Positions 53,181 through 61,758 are shown, numbered from the stretch's first letter. The stretch is DNA of 64,000 bases from Pelomonas saccharophila_A (GCF_031458095.1 NZ_JAVDXU010000003.1:248001-312000), one strand, 5' to 3'. A program made the numbers and translations. The notes: a model not told the origin generated them from the letters alone.

Positions 53181-53983
53181 CGGCACATGGCCTGGGGCAA
53201 GGGCACAGGCTGGGGCAAAGGCGCGATCTCAGGCGGTGCCTCGTTCTGGCTGCGGTAGAGCTCTTCCAGCAGTTCCTCGTCCAGGCCCCCCGGCGCGCCG
53301 TCGTAGACGACACGGCCCGCGCGCAGGGCGACGACGCGCGGGAAGTGCTTTAGCGCCAGGTCGACCTGATGCAGGCTGCAGACCAGGGCTGCCCCGCTCG
53401 CCGCGGCATTGCGGCTCAATACACCCAGGGCCAGTTCGGCGCGGGTCGGGTCCAGCGCGGCCAGGGGCTCGTCGGCCAGCCACAGCCGGGCCTCGGACAC
53501 CAGCAGGCGCGCCAGGCCGACGCGCTGGCGCTCGCCGCCCGAAAGCCGGTCCACGCGCAGCCAGAGCTTGTCGGCCAGGTCCAGCTGGGCCAGCGCGGCC
53601 TGGGCCAGGGGCGCGTCCGGCGGGCTCCACAGCGTGCGCAGGCTGCGCGCCAGCGACATGCGCGGCAGGCGCGCCGCCAGCACGGCCACGGCCACGCGCT
53701 GGCGCGGCGGCAAGGGCGGCTGCTGGGGTGCCAGCGCAATGCCGGCGCGCAGGCGCTGGCGCTCGCGACGGCTCAAGGCCCAGGGGTCGGCAGCGTCCAG
53801 CGTGAAGCGCCCGGCCAGCGGGCATTGCATCAGCGCCAGCAGGTTCAGCAGCGTCGTCTTGCCGGCACCCGAGGCGCCGATGACGGCCACCTGCTCGCCG
53901 GCGGCCAGGCTCAGGCCGACGCCTCGCAACACAGGCGTCACGCCGCCCAGCGCGGCGGCATCGATGCCGCTGAGCTCGATCAC
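53177..53983 (-). CDS. PhnC-type ABC transporter ATPase
   Basis: This 268-aa ATPase has Walker A GASGAGKTTLLNLLALMQ, the signature LSGGERQRVGLARLLVSEAR and Walker B LWLADEPLAALDP. A His loop (SLHQVDLALKHFPR) follows. Its start overlaps the binding-protein stop (ATGA). The family is used for phosphonate, phosphite and similar oxyanions. Confidence 0.93.
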   Translation of the reverse strand: MIELSGIDAAALGGVTPVLRGVGLSLAAGEQVAVIGASGAGKTTLLNLLALMQCPLAGRFTLDAADPWALSRRERQRLRAGIALAPQQPPLPPRQRVAVAVLAARLPRMSLARSLRTLWSPPDAPLAQAALAQLDLADKLWLRVDRLSGGERQRVGLARLLVSEARLWLADEPLAALDPTRAELALGVLSRNAAASGAALVCSLHQVDLALKHFPRVVALRAGRVVYDGAPGGLDEELLEELYRSQNEAPPEIAPLPQPVPLPQAMCR

Positions 53984-54849
53984 TTCAGCAGACCTGCGTT
54001 CTCGGCGGCGGCCTTGATGCCGGTGTAGTTCTCGGGTTTGGTGGCGATGAACTTCGTGGCGCGCTGCAGGCCGAGGATCTCCTTGCCCTGGGGCGTGTTC
54101 GGGTCCAGGGCCAGGAAGGCCGCCTTGATCTTGTCCTGCAGGGCCTGGGGCATGTCGGCGTGGACCGACCAGTTGTAGTCGTAGTAAGCGGGCGTCGTGA
54201 AGAAGACCCTGACCTGGCTGGTGTCGACCTTCTTCTCGGCGACGAACTTCTCCCAGACCGAGATGTTCAGCGCGCCGGCATCGACCTTGCCGCTGGCGAC
54301 GGCGGCGATGGTGGCGTCATGGGCGCCGCTGAAGGCCACGCGCTTCAAGTCCACGTCGGGGTTGATCTTGGCGGCCAGCAGGAAGCTGCGCGGCATCAGA
54401 TGGCCCGAGGTGCTGCTCTGCGAACCGAAGGACAGGGTGTGGCCCTTGAGGTCTTCGAGCTTGTTGATGCCGCTCTTGGCATCGGTGATGAAGACGGAGC
54501 GGAACTTCTCGTCCTCCTCGCGCTGCACCAGCGGCACGATCTTGCCGCCCGAGCGCACGTTGGCCTGCACAAAGGTGAAGCCACCGAACCAGGCCATGTC
54601 GATCTTCTTGTTGACGACGGTCTCGACGGCCGCCGCGTAATCCGTCACCGGCGTCCATTCGACCTTCATGCCCAGCCTGCTCTCCAGGTACTGGCCCAGC
54701 GGCGCGAACTTGCGCGCCAGCTCGGTGGGCGATTCGTCGGGGATGGCGGTCACGCGCAGCACCTGCTGGGCCTGGGCCGCCATGCCGGCCAGGGCCAGCG
54801 ACATCACCACACCGCGCGCCAGACTGGCGACGACACGAGACAGGGCCAT
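53980..54849 (-). CDS. PhnD-type oxyanion-binding protein (candidate selenium oxyanion binder)
   Basis: This 289-aa periplasmic protein has a signal peptide (residues 1-26, ending AAQA), then VLRVTAIPDESPTELARKFA, PVTDYAAAVETVVNKKIDMA, TLSFGSQSSTSGHLMPRSFL and SGAHDATIAAVASGKVDAG. These are PhnD/PtxB family landmarks. The gene lies in the selenocysteine operon, and no C-P lyase or phosphite genes are seen. A PhnD-like subfamily annotated as putative selenate-binding is known near selenium genes, so I favour a selenium oxyanion as ligand (inference). Confidence 0.88.
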   Translation of the reverse strand: MALSRVVASLARGVVMSLALAGMAAQAQQVLRVTAIPDESPTELARKFAPLGQYLESRLGMKVEWTPVTDYAAAVETVVNKKIDMAWFGGFTFVQANVRSGGKIVPLVQREEDEKFRSVFITDAKSGINKLEDLKGHTLSFGSQSSTSGHLMPRSFLLAAKINPDVDLKRVAFSGAHDATIAAVASGKVDAGALNISVWEKFVAEKKVDTSQVRVFFTTPAYYDYNWSVHADMPQALQDKIKAAFLALDPNTPQGKEILGLQRATKFIATKPENYTGIKAAAENAGLLK

Positions 54850-54868
54850 TTGATTTCTCCTGAAGGGG

Positions 54869-55249
54869 TTAGAACACGAGGGCAGCCCACGCCGAGTGGG
54901 CGGCGCGGGAGGCGTATTGGACAGCACCGCCGTGGCGGCGGCCGGCGGGGATCAGATCCTCCTGCGTCAGGCCCTGGGCCGCGAGCGCGTCCGAGCAGAC
55001 GAAGAAGCGCGCGCCATGGTCCAGGGCGTCCTGCATCCAGTCGGCGATGCTCTTGTCAAAGCGCTCCGAGGCGCGCAGCTGCTCGGCCACGCCGGGCTTG
55101 AGCAGCAGCACGGCACGGGCGGTGAAATAGACCTCGACCTGCATGTCCAGCGCCGCCGCCGCAGCAGCGTGGGCAAAAGGCGTGGCCAGGCGGACCGGGT
55201 CGTCCGGGTCGGCCGCCCACAGCAGGATGGCGAGGCCGGCGCGCTTCAT
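54869..55249 (-). CDS. DsrE-like small protein
   Basis: This 126-aa protein has the DsrE/YchN strand-helix pattern: GLAILLWAADPDDPVRLATP, FAHAAAAAALDMQVEVYFTA, VLLLKPGV and RFFVCSDALAAQGLTQEDLI. DsrE relatives move sulfur through a conserved Cys; here one Cys is in FFVCSDAL. It overlaps the GcvH-like gene (ATGA). The neighbourhood suggests transfer of selenium or sulfur, but nothing in the sequence separates the two. Confidence 0.8.
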   Translation of the reverse strand: MKRAGLAILLWAADPDDPVRLATPFAHAAAAAALDMQVEVYFTARAVLLLKPGVAEQLRASERFDKSIADWMQDALDHGARFFVCSDALAAQGLTQEDLIPAGRRHGGAVQYASRAAHSAWAALVF

Positions 55250-55683
55250 GAGGAAGGGGTGTCCAACTTGTTGAGCCAGGCCCAGTGGGTCATGGCTTCG
55301 CGGATGGCCGCTTCGCCGATGGCGAGGCGGGACCTGTCGGCATCAAGATTCGACGGCGCGATCTCGGCCAGCCATCCGTCTTCATAGGGCGATTGGTGGA
55401 CCAGCTCCGGTCTCTCTTCAAGGGCTTCGTTGACCGCCAGCACGACGCCCGACAAGGGCGACTTCACCGCGACGATGGACTTGGCCAGCTCGACCACGCC
55501 GATGGAGCGGCCCTGCTCGACTTCGCACCCCACGGGCTTGGGCCGGCACATATAGATCTCGCCGGAAGCGCGAAGTCCCAGCGCCGTGATGCCGACGCGG
55601 ACCCGGCCGCCGGGCAGGGGTTGGGCCCAGGTCTGGTCTTCGGCCCAGAGCCAGAAGCCGGTCGGCAGGTCGATGCCGCTCAT
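55246..55683 (-). CDS. Lipoyl-domain (glycine cleavage H-like) protein
   Basis: This 145-aa protein has the GcvH-like hybrid motif. Landmarks are VRVGITALGLRASGEIYMC, GRSIGVVELAKSIVAVKSPL with the lipoyl Lys in ELAKSIVAVKS, SGVVLAVNEALEERPELVHQ and YEDGWLAEI. No GcvT or GcvP gene is nearby, so it is not part of a glycine cleavage operon. H-like lipoate proteins paired with DsrE occur in sulfur-trafficking clusters. It starts 12 bases after the tRNA-Sec 3' end, with GGTGGG before the ATG. Confidence 0.85.
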   Translation of the reverse strand: MSGIDLPTGFWLWAEDQTWAQPLPGGRVRVGITALGLRASGEIYMCRPKPVGCEVEQGRSIGVVELAKSIVAVKSPLSGVVLAVNEALEERPELVHQSPYEDGWLAEIAPSNLDADRSRLAIGEAAIREAMTHWAWLNKLDTPSS

Positions 55684-55695
55684 CGCAGCCCACCG

Positions 55696-55791
55696 TGGCG
55701 GAAAGAGGAGGGAGTCGAACCCACCCGGCGGCGCGTGGCGCCACCCACCGGGTTTGAAGCCCGGCCGACACACCGGTGTCGTTCTCTTTCC
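55696..55791 (-). tRNA. selC: tRNA-Sec (anticodon TCA)
   Basis: Read on the minus strand the 96-base gene has an 8-base acceptor pair GGAAAGAG/CTCTTTCC, then G and an encoded CCA at the 3' end. It also has a D stem CGACAC/GTGTCG, an anticodon stem CCGGG/CCCGG with loop CTTCAAA (anticodon TCA), a long GC-rich variable arm and the T-loop TTCGACT. The 8-base acceptor and long variable arm are typical of selenocysteine tRNA. It is 4 bases from the selB stop and 12 from the next start, so it is probably cut out of the operon mRNA. Confidence 0.95.
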
Positions 55792-55795
55792 ATGT

Positions 55796-57664
55796 TCATG
55801 CGTGCGCCGCCTCGGCGAACAGCCCACTGTCCGCCCGCAGCCGGTGCTCGTCGCCCACCCGGCGCAGCAGGCCGACGCGGTCGAAATGTTCCAGATGCTG
55901 GATGGCGCGCTTGCGGCCCAGGCCGGTCGCATTGCGAAACGCGGCGGCGGTGACCTTGTCCTGGTCGGCGGCGATCTGGCGCGCGATGGCGGCGAGACGG
56001 GACATCGTCGCCGTGTCGCAGTAGAGGTCCTTCACCACCTGGTGCAGCTCGCCCTGCTGAGCCAGGCGCGCGAGCGTCGCGCGCATCAGCGGCTCGGGCT
56101 CGGCACAGTCCTTCGCGAGGTCGCGGGCCCAGGCCCCCTCCGCACCGGCAGCGGCCAGGCGGGGCGCGATCTTCTGCGCAATGCGCTCCTCGACGGCCGA
56201 CAGCTGCACGCCATGTTCGGGCAGATGCACAAAGGCGCCACGCACGGCGATGCGGCCGGCCTGGCGCAGCGCGGCCAGCACCTCACGCCAGAGCGGCTCG
56301 GCGATGCGCGGCGCCACAAGGCGGCGCAGGCGGGCGGCATCGGGGCCGAGTTCATCGGGCGACCTGGCATGGAAGTCGGCCAGCGCGGCAAGCAGCCTGG
56401 CGGTCAGCGCGTCGCGGGCCGCTTCCCCCAGAGCCCAGCCCTGCAGAGCCTCGGCCAGGCCCTCGGCCTGGGCAAAGCGCGCCAGGTCCAGGCCCAGGGC
56501 CGACAAGGCCAGCAGCTGCTCGCGGCGGCTCGCGACTTCGAGCAGCTCGCAAGCCGCCAGCTCGGCCAGACGCTCGGGTGTGCGGCGGTAGCGCGCCGGC
56601 GCAAAGGGGTCGAGCACGACGCCGCCCGCCAGGGTGCGCGAGGCGCCGGCGTCGCGCAGCACGAGGCGATCGCCACGCCAGGCGCCCACGGGGGCATGGC
56701 AGACCAGTTGCACCCGGGCCGAGGCGCCGGGCTCGACAGCCTCGCCGTCCAACACGGCGACGCTGGCCATCACCGACTGGGCGCCGAGGTGGACATGCAC
56801 GCGGGTGCCCGAGCGCAGCGGCCTGGCTTCGCCGGGCCACAGCGTCAATCGGGCGTCGAAGCGGTCGGTCGACAGCGCGGCCGCCGGCGCGGTCAGCCAG
56901 TGGCCGCGCGGCGCATCCTCCCTGGCGAGGCCGGCGAGGGCGACGGCGCAGCGCTGGCCGGCCCGGGCGCGCTCGACGGCGCGGTTCTGCGCATGCAGGC
57001 TCTTCACACGGGCGCGATGGCCCTGGATGAGCAACTCGTCGCCGACGGCGATCTCGCCGGCATGCAGGGTGCCGGTGACGACGGTGCCGACGCCGTCGAG
57101 GCTGAAGGCGCGGTCCACGGCTAGGCGGGCTGCCAGGCCCTGCGACGGGCGCGGCGGCGTGTGGCGGGCGGCGTCGAACAGCAGTTCGCGCAGCTCGCAG
57201 ACGCCCTGCCCCGTCTGGGCGGACACGGTGAGGATGGGCGCGGCATCCAGCCCCGTGCCGGCCAGCAGCGCCCTCACCTCGGTGTGCAGCGCCTCGACGC
57301 GGCCGGGTTCGGCGCGGTCGGCCTTGGTGATGACGACGGCGCCGCGCGTCAGGCCCAGCAGGCTCAGCACGGCCAGGTGTTCGCGCGTCTGCGGCATCAC
57401 ACCATCGTCGGCGGCAACCAGCAGCAGCGCGAAATCAATGCCGCTGGCACCGGCCAGCATGGTGTGGACCAGCTTCTCGTGGCCCGGCACGTCGATAAAG
57501 CCGATCCGTTCAGCGTGCGCCGGGACGTCAAGGTAGGCGTAGCCCAGCTCGATGCTGATGCCGCGCGCCTTCTCCTCGGGCAGGCGGTCGGTGTCGACGC
57601 CGGTCAGCGCACGGACGAGCGTCGTTTTGCCATGATCGATATGGCCGGCCGTCCCGACGATCAT
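55796..57664 (-). CDS. selB: SelB, selenocysteine-specific elongation factor
   Basis: This 622-aa protein has an N-terminal EF-Tu-like GTPase domain: VGTAGHIDHGKTTLVRALTG, ARGISIELGYAYLDV, IGFIDVPGHEKLVHTML and VVITKADRAEPGR. Domains 2 and 3 follow, then several winged-helix segments at the C-terminus (ITCGATFRN-like, AAAFRNATGLGRKRAIQHLE) that bind the SECIS hairpin. The start at 57664 overlaps the selA stop (ATGA). The longer upstream frame is selA in another phase. Confidence 0.96.
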   Translation of the reverse strand: MIVGTAGHIDHGKTTLVRALTGVDTDRLPEEKARGISIELGYAYLDVPAHAERIGFIDVPGHEKLVHTMLAGASGIDFALLLVAADDGVMPQTREHLAVLSLLGLTRGAVVITKADRAEPGRVEALHTEVRALLAGTGLDAAPILTVSAQTGQGVCELRELLFDAARHTPPRPSQGLAARLAVDRAFSLDGVGTVVTGTLHAGEIAVGDELLIQGHRARVKSLHAQNRAVERARAGQRCAVALAGLAREDAPRGHWLTAPAAALSTDRFDARLTLWPGEARPLRSGTRVHVHLGAQSVMASVAVLDGEAVEPGASARVQLVCHAPVGAWRGDRLVLRDAGASRTLAGGVVLDPFAPARYRRTPERLAELAACELLEVASRREQLLALSALGLDLARFAQAEGLAEALQGWALGEAARDALTARLLAALADFHARSPDELGPDAARLRRLVAPRIAEPLWREVLAALRQAGRIAVRGAFVHLPEHGVQLSAVEERIAQKIAPRLAAAGAEGAWARDLAKDCAEPEPLMRATLARLAQQGELHQVVKDLYCDTATMSRLAAIARQIAADQDKVTAAAFRNATGLGRKRAIQHLEHFDRVGLLRRVGDEHRLRADSGLFAEAAHA

Positions 57665-59097
57665 GCCAGCGCCTCCTTCAACAAGCCCAGCTGCGAGGTC
57701 AGCAGCGCCGGCTCTTCCAGGCAGCGCAGGTCCAGCAGCAGGCGGTCCTCGTTGATGCGGCCAATCACCGGCCGTGGCAGTCCACGCAAGGCAGTCGCCA
57801 GGGCTTCCAGCGTGCGGCCCCGGCCATCGACGGCGGTGACGGCCAGGCCCGCGGAAGGCAGGCGCTCGACAGGCAGCGAGCCGGAGCCGATCTGGCTTTG
57901 CAGCGCGACGGTCTCGACAGTGAAACGGGGCGACAAGGCCTTGGCGACCTCCGGCAGCAGGCGCTGCGCGAGGTCGGCAATCTGGTTTTGGGGACGCGTC
58001 AGCAGCCGCAGCGTCGGCAGGTCCTGCACCAGCCTCTCGGGCCGCAGATACAGGCGCAGCGTGGCCTCCAGCGCCGCAAACGGCAGCTTGGACAGACGCA
58101 GCGCGCGCTTCATCGGGAACTTGCGGATCCTGCCGACGGCGGCCTTGCTGCCGACGATGAGGCCGGCCTGTGGGCCGCCCAGCAGCTTGTCGCCGCTGAA
58201 GGTCACGACATCGCAGCCGGCCGCCAGCATCGCCTGCGGCAAGGGCTCGGCGGGCAGGCCCCATTTGGACAGATCCACCAGGGCGCCGCTGCCGAGGTCG
58301 GTCATCAGCGGCACGCCGGCTGCGTGGGCTATGGGAGCGAGCGTCGCCTCGTCGACCGCCGCCGTGAAGCCCTGCACCTGGTAGTTGCTGGTGTGAACCT
58401 TGACGATGAGGCCGGTGCGCGGCGTGAAGGCCTGCTCGTAGTCGCGCGGGTGGGTGCGGTTGGTTGTCCCCACCTCCACCAGCGTCGCGCCGGCCGCGCT
58501 CATCACGTCGGGCATGCGGAAGGCGCCGCCAATCTCGACCAGTTCGCCCCGCGACACGATGGCCTCCTTGCCGCGGGCCAGGGCCGCAATGCCCAGCAGC
58601 ACGGCGGCAGCGTTGTTGTTGACGACGGTGGCGGCCTCGGCGCCCGTCAGCTCGCAGAGCAGGCCTTCGATGAGGTCGTCACGGTCGCCGCGCGAACCAG
58701 CTTCAAGATCGAACTCAAGGTTGTTCGGCGAGCCCATCAACGCCAGCACCTGCTGCAGGGCGGCGTCGGCCAGCAGGGAGCGGCCGAGATTGGTGTGGAT
58801 GACGGTGCCAGTGAGGTTGAGCACGGCGCGCATGGCCGGCTGCATGCGGCCGTTGACGCGGGCCGCCAGCGTTTGCGGCAAGGCCTCCAGTTCGGCACGC
58901 GGCAACTCGCCGGCCACGGCGCGCGTGCGCAGGGCGTCCAGCAGCGCCCTCGCCTCGCCGGCGACCAGGGTGTGGCCATGCTCGGCGACCAGCGGCGCGC
59001 ATTCGCGCAGCAGCTTGTCCAGGGCCGGCAGATCGCTAGGTCTTGCGGGGGGCCTCGCCTTGGAACCGTGGACCACGGACTCGTCGGGCGCGTTCAT
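57661..59097 (-). CDS. selA: SelA, L-seryl-tRNA(Sec) selenium transferase
   Basis: SelA (478 aa) is a PLP enzyme that turns seryl-tRNA-Sec into selenocysteyl-tRNA-Sec. The PLP Lys lies in FSGDKLLGGPQAGLIVG. VLNLTGTVIHTNLGRSLLAD and AATVVNNNAAAVLLGIAALA are conserved. It overlaps fdhE by TGATG and selB by ATGA. SelD, the selenophosphate synthetase, is not seen in the window. Confidence 0.97.
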   Translation of the reverse strand: MNAPDESVVHGSKARPPARPSDLPALDKLLRECAPLVAEHGHTLVAGEARALLDALRTRAVAGELPRAELEALPQTLAARVNGRMQPAMRAVLNLTGTVIHTNLGRSLLADAALQQVLALMGSPNNLEFDLEAGSRGDRDDLIEGLLCELTGAEAATVVNNNAAAVLLGIAALARGKEAIVSRGELVEIGGAFRMPDVMSAAGATLVEVGTTNRTHPRDYEQAFTPRTGLIVKVHTSNYQVQGFTAAVDEATLAPIAHAAGVPLMTDLGSGALVDLSKWGLPAEPLPQAMLAAGCDVVTFSGDKLLGGPQAGLIVGSKAAVGRIRKFPMKRALRLSKLPFAALEATLRLYLRPERLVQDLPTLRLLTRPQNQIADLAQRLLPEVAKALSPRFTVETVALQSQIGSGSLPVERLPSAGLAVTAVDGRGRTLEALATALRGLPRPVIGRINEDRLLLDLRCLEEPALLTSQLGLLKEALA

Positions 59098-60095
59098 CAG
59101 GCTTCTCTTCCTGGCGGCGGCGACTCGTCGGGCTCGCCAAACAGCAGCAGCAGGTTGACGCCATGGCGCTGCAAGCCAGACTCGCTGACGAGCAGGTCCA
59201 GGGTCAGCGTGGCGAGATCGTCGGCCAGGGGCTCGATGCCGTTGTCACGCACCGGGTGCATCAGCTTCAGGTAGTGGCCGCATTCGCTGCAGCACTCGGC
59301 CTGCACGGCGGGCTGGGCCTCGGGCATGCTGCCGTCCGCGGCGACGAGGTTCTGCAGCGAGATGCCCTTGGTGCTCTGGCAATGGGTGCACTTGACGCGC
59401 ACATAGTGCCATTGCGCTGCGCACAGGCCGCAGGCCAGATAGCGGGCGCCCTCGCTGCCCAGGCGTTCCAGTGATGCGACCGGACGCGAGCCGCAGCAGG
59501 GGCAGGCGGTGGGGTCGTCGATGCGGCCGAAGGCGGCGACCGGGCCGGCCACTCGCGCCGCCGTCTGCCGCACCAGGCGCACCCAATGCAGTTGCAGGCC
59601 CGCGGCGATCAAGGGGGCGGTGGCCAGGTCCAGGCCCAGCATGACGCCGGTCAGCAGGCGGCCGGCCTGGGTCTCCAGATGTTCGTCGCTGGCGGCGGCC
59701 AGCTGCAGCACCGTGGCCTTGGCCGGGCTTTCGAGCAGCCGTCGCGCCAGGTCGGCCAGCAGCGCCCGCAGTGACTCGCGCCAGACGGCGGTGCGCGGCC
59801 AGGTTTCAGCAGGCAACAGCGGCAGGCCGGCACGGGCGGCGGCGTCGACCTGCTCGTGTGTCGGCAGCGGCACTTCGGTGCCGGCGGACAAGGCGCGGTG
59901 CTGGGCCTCGGCGAGTTCGGCGACGAAGAGCAGGAAGTCGCGCATCGCATGGCCGGCGGCCAGCTCGCGCAGGCGCAGGGCCCGCTCGGCGAAGACGCCA
60001 GCCTCGGGCAGGTGCAGAAAGGTCAGCTGCTCGCCGGCGCGGACGGCGATCTCTTCGGGGCTGAGGAGCTTCTGAGTCGTGCTGCTGGCGGTCAC
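59097..60095 (-). CDS. fdhE: FdhE, formate dehydrogenase assembly factor
   Basis: This 332-aa iron-binding protein is needed for formate dehydrogenase maturation. Rubredoxin-like Cys pairs are seen in PTACPCCGSRPVAS, LACGLCAAQWHYVRVKCTHC and CCSECGHYLKLMHP. The start at 60095 overlaps fdnI (ATGA). Length and pattern are as in E. coli FdhE. Confidence 0.94.
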   Translation of the reverse strand: MTASSTTQKLLSPEEIAVRAGEQLTFLHLPEAGVFAERALRLRELAAGHAMRDFLLFVAELAEAQHRALSAGTEVPLPTHEQVDAAARAGLPLLPAETWPRTAVWRESLRALLADLARRLLESPAKATVLQLAAASDEHLETQAGRLLTGVMLGLDLATAPLIAAGLQLHWVRLVRQTAARVAGPVAAFGRIDDPTACPCCGSRPVASLERLGSEGARYLACGLCAAQWHYVRVKCTHCQSTKGISLQNLVAADGSMPEAQPAVQAECCSECGHYLKLMHPVRDNGIEPLADDLATLTLDLLVSESGLQRHGVNLLLLFGEPDESPPPGREA

Positions 60096-60715
60096 TGCTT
60101 TCCTGTCATTTCACGATGCCATTGCGCGTGATTCTGACGCGCCCAGCCCTCGGTCACAGTGCCGCGCGTCATGGCCCGCAAGGTGCCCCTGACCCAGATG
60201 GCTGCGTAGACATGCACGATGACGGTCAGGATCAGCACTGTGGCCGACAGCGCGTGCAGCACGACGGCGATGCGGCGGGCCAGGATGGGGAAGCTGTCGG
60301 CGAACCAGGGCTGCCAGAAGATGAAACCGGTCAGCACCAGCACGAAGAGGCTCACCACCATCAGCCAGAACACGTATTTCTGGCCGGCGTTGTAGCGGCC
60401 GGCGTCGGGCATATGGCTCTTGTCGCCGCGCAGCATCTCGCCGCTGTGCTGCATCCATTGCCGGTCGATGTCGGTCATCACGTTGTGACGCCACATCTTC
60501 AGGAACATCAGGACGAAGCACACCGCCATCAGCAGCCCCAGGAAGGGATGCAGGATGCGCGCCCAGGTGCCGCCACCAAACAGAGCCGTCAGGAAATAGA
60601 AGGCGGGGTGGAAGAAGGCCAGGCCGGACAGCCCGGCGCCGAGGAAGAACAGCACGATCAGCCAGTGGTTGCTGCGCTCGCCAGCCGTGTAGCGCTGCAG
60701 AAAGCGTGTACCCAT
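60092..60715 (-). CDS. fdnI: Formate dehydrogenase cytochrome b556 (gamma) subunit
   Basis: This 207-aa membrane subunit passes electrons to quinone. Four membrane segments are visible: NHWLIVLFFLGAGLSGLAFF, ILHPFLGLLMAVCFVLMFLK, KYVFWLMVVSLFVLVLTGFI and VLHALSATVLILTVIVHVYA. Several contain His residues for two b hemes. The length is normal. It is 12 bases downstream of fdnH. Confidence 0.93.
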   Translation of the reverse strand: MGTRFLQRYTAGERSNHWLIVLFFLGAGLSGLAFFHPAFYFLTALFGGGTWARILHPFLGLLMAVCFVLMFLKMWRHNVMTDIDRQWMQHSGEMLRGDKSHMPDAGRYNAGQKYVFWLMVVSLFVLVLTGFIFWQPWFADSFPILARRIAVVLHALSATVLILTVIVHVYAAIWVRGTLRAMTRGTVTEGWARQNHAQWHREMTGKQ

Positions 60716-60727
60716 GGTGCGCTCCTG

Positions 60728-61654
60728 TCAGACGGTGGGATGGTTCGCATCGTCGCGGGCGACGTTGCGGTCGGCGTTGATGTCAGACTCTGGGTCGTCC
60801 GGGTCCTCGATGGGCCCGACGCGCGTGTAGTGGAAGAAGCCCGCAATCGCCGCGCCGATCATGGCCGCGACGGCCAGGGGCTTGGCGGCACCCTTCCACA
60901 GCGACACCCACGGGCTGATCTTGGGATCGGCCGGCAGGCCGTGATAGAGCTCGGGCTTGTCGGCGTGCTGCAGCACATAGACAACATGGGTGCCGCCCAC
61001 GCCCGGCGGGTCGTAGACGCCCGCGTTGGCATAGCCGCGCTCCTTCAGGTCATTGATTCGCTCGGCACCGAACTCGAGCATGTCCTCCTTGGTGCCGAAG
61101 CGGATGGCCCCGGTCGGGCAGGCCTTGACGCAGGCCGGCTCCAGGCCCACGCCGACGCGGTCGGAGCAGAGGGAGCACTTGTAGGCCTTGGTGTCGACCT
61201 TGGAGATGCGCGGCACATCGAAGGGGCAGCCCGTCACGCAGTTGCCGCAGCCTATGCAGTGCTCGGAGATGAAGTCGACGATGCCATTGGTGTACTTGAC
61301 GATGGCTCCGGGGGCCGGGCAGCTCTTCAGGCAGCCCGGGTCCTCGCAGTGCATGCAGCCGTCCTTGCGTATCAGCCACTCGAGCTTGTCCTTCTCAACC
61401 TCCACTTCGGAGTAGCGCATGACCGTCCAGCTCTGCGGCGTCAGGTCGCGCGGGTTGTCGTAGGTGCCGTGGGTGTCGCCGACCTCATCGCGCAGGTCGT
61501 TCCACTGCATGCAGGCCACCTGGCAGGCCTTGCAGCCTATGCAGGAGGACACGTCGATGAGCTTGGCGACCTCGGCGACATGGGTGCGCGCCTGCGTGGA
61601 CGGCGTCGTGGTGGCCGAGCGCTTGGCGATATCAAGGGATTGGAGGGAGCTCAT
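60728..61654 (-). CDS. fdnH: Formate dehydrogenase iron-sulfur (beta) subunit
   Basis: This 308-aa protein has four [4Fe-4S] ligand groups: VSSCIGCKACQVACMQWN, GCMHCEDPGCLKSCPAPGA, HCIGCGNCVTGCPFDVPR and YKCSLCSDRVGVGLEPACVK. A C-terminal single membrane helix (KPLAVAAMIGAAIAGFFHY) anchors it. This organisation is that of FdnH/FdoH. I chose the ATG at 61654 because sequence before it is not conserved. Confidence 0.95.
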   Translation of the reverse strand: MSSLQSLDIAKRSATTTPSTQARTHVAEVAKLIDVSSCIGCKACQVACMQWNDLRDEVGDTHGTYDNPRDLTPQSWTVMRYSEVEVEKDKLEWLIRKDGCMHCEDPGCLKSCPAPGAIVKYTNGIVDFISEHCIGCGNCVTGCPFDVPRISKVDTKAYKCSLCSDRVGVGLEPACVKACPTGAIRFGTKEDMLEFGAERINDLKERGYANAGVYDPPGVGGTHVVYVLQHADKPELYHGLPADPKISPWVSLWKGAAKPLAVAAMIGAAIAGFFHYTRVGPIEDPDDPESDINADRNVARDDANHPTV

Positions 61655-61724
61655 CAGATGCCTCCTTGCGTCGTGCATTTCCGCGCGACTGCCGTGGAGC
61701 CGGCTTTGCTGGGCCACTGGCAGT

Positions 61725-61758
61725 GCCCCCTTGAGGGGGCGCGCGAAGCGCGTAGGGG
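61725..61758. repeat. GC-rich bipartite hairpin (REP-like) between fdnG and fdnH
   Basis: GCCCCCT/AGGGGGC form a 7-base stem with a TG centre (61725-61740). It is followed directly by CGCG-AAG-CGCG (61742-61752) and a second G-run, TAGGGGGCGG. Elements of this form recur in Burkholderiales genomes between genes. The 115-base gap it occupies separates fdnG from fdnH. It may act as an RNA-stabilising stem. Confidence 0.55.

Noticed and set aside
50863..54849. Phosphonate uptake system
   Set aside because: The proteins are of PhnCDE type, but no C-P lyase, phosphonatase or phosphite dehydrogenase is present, and the genes sit in the selenocysteine operon. The label is kept at family level only.
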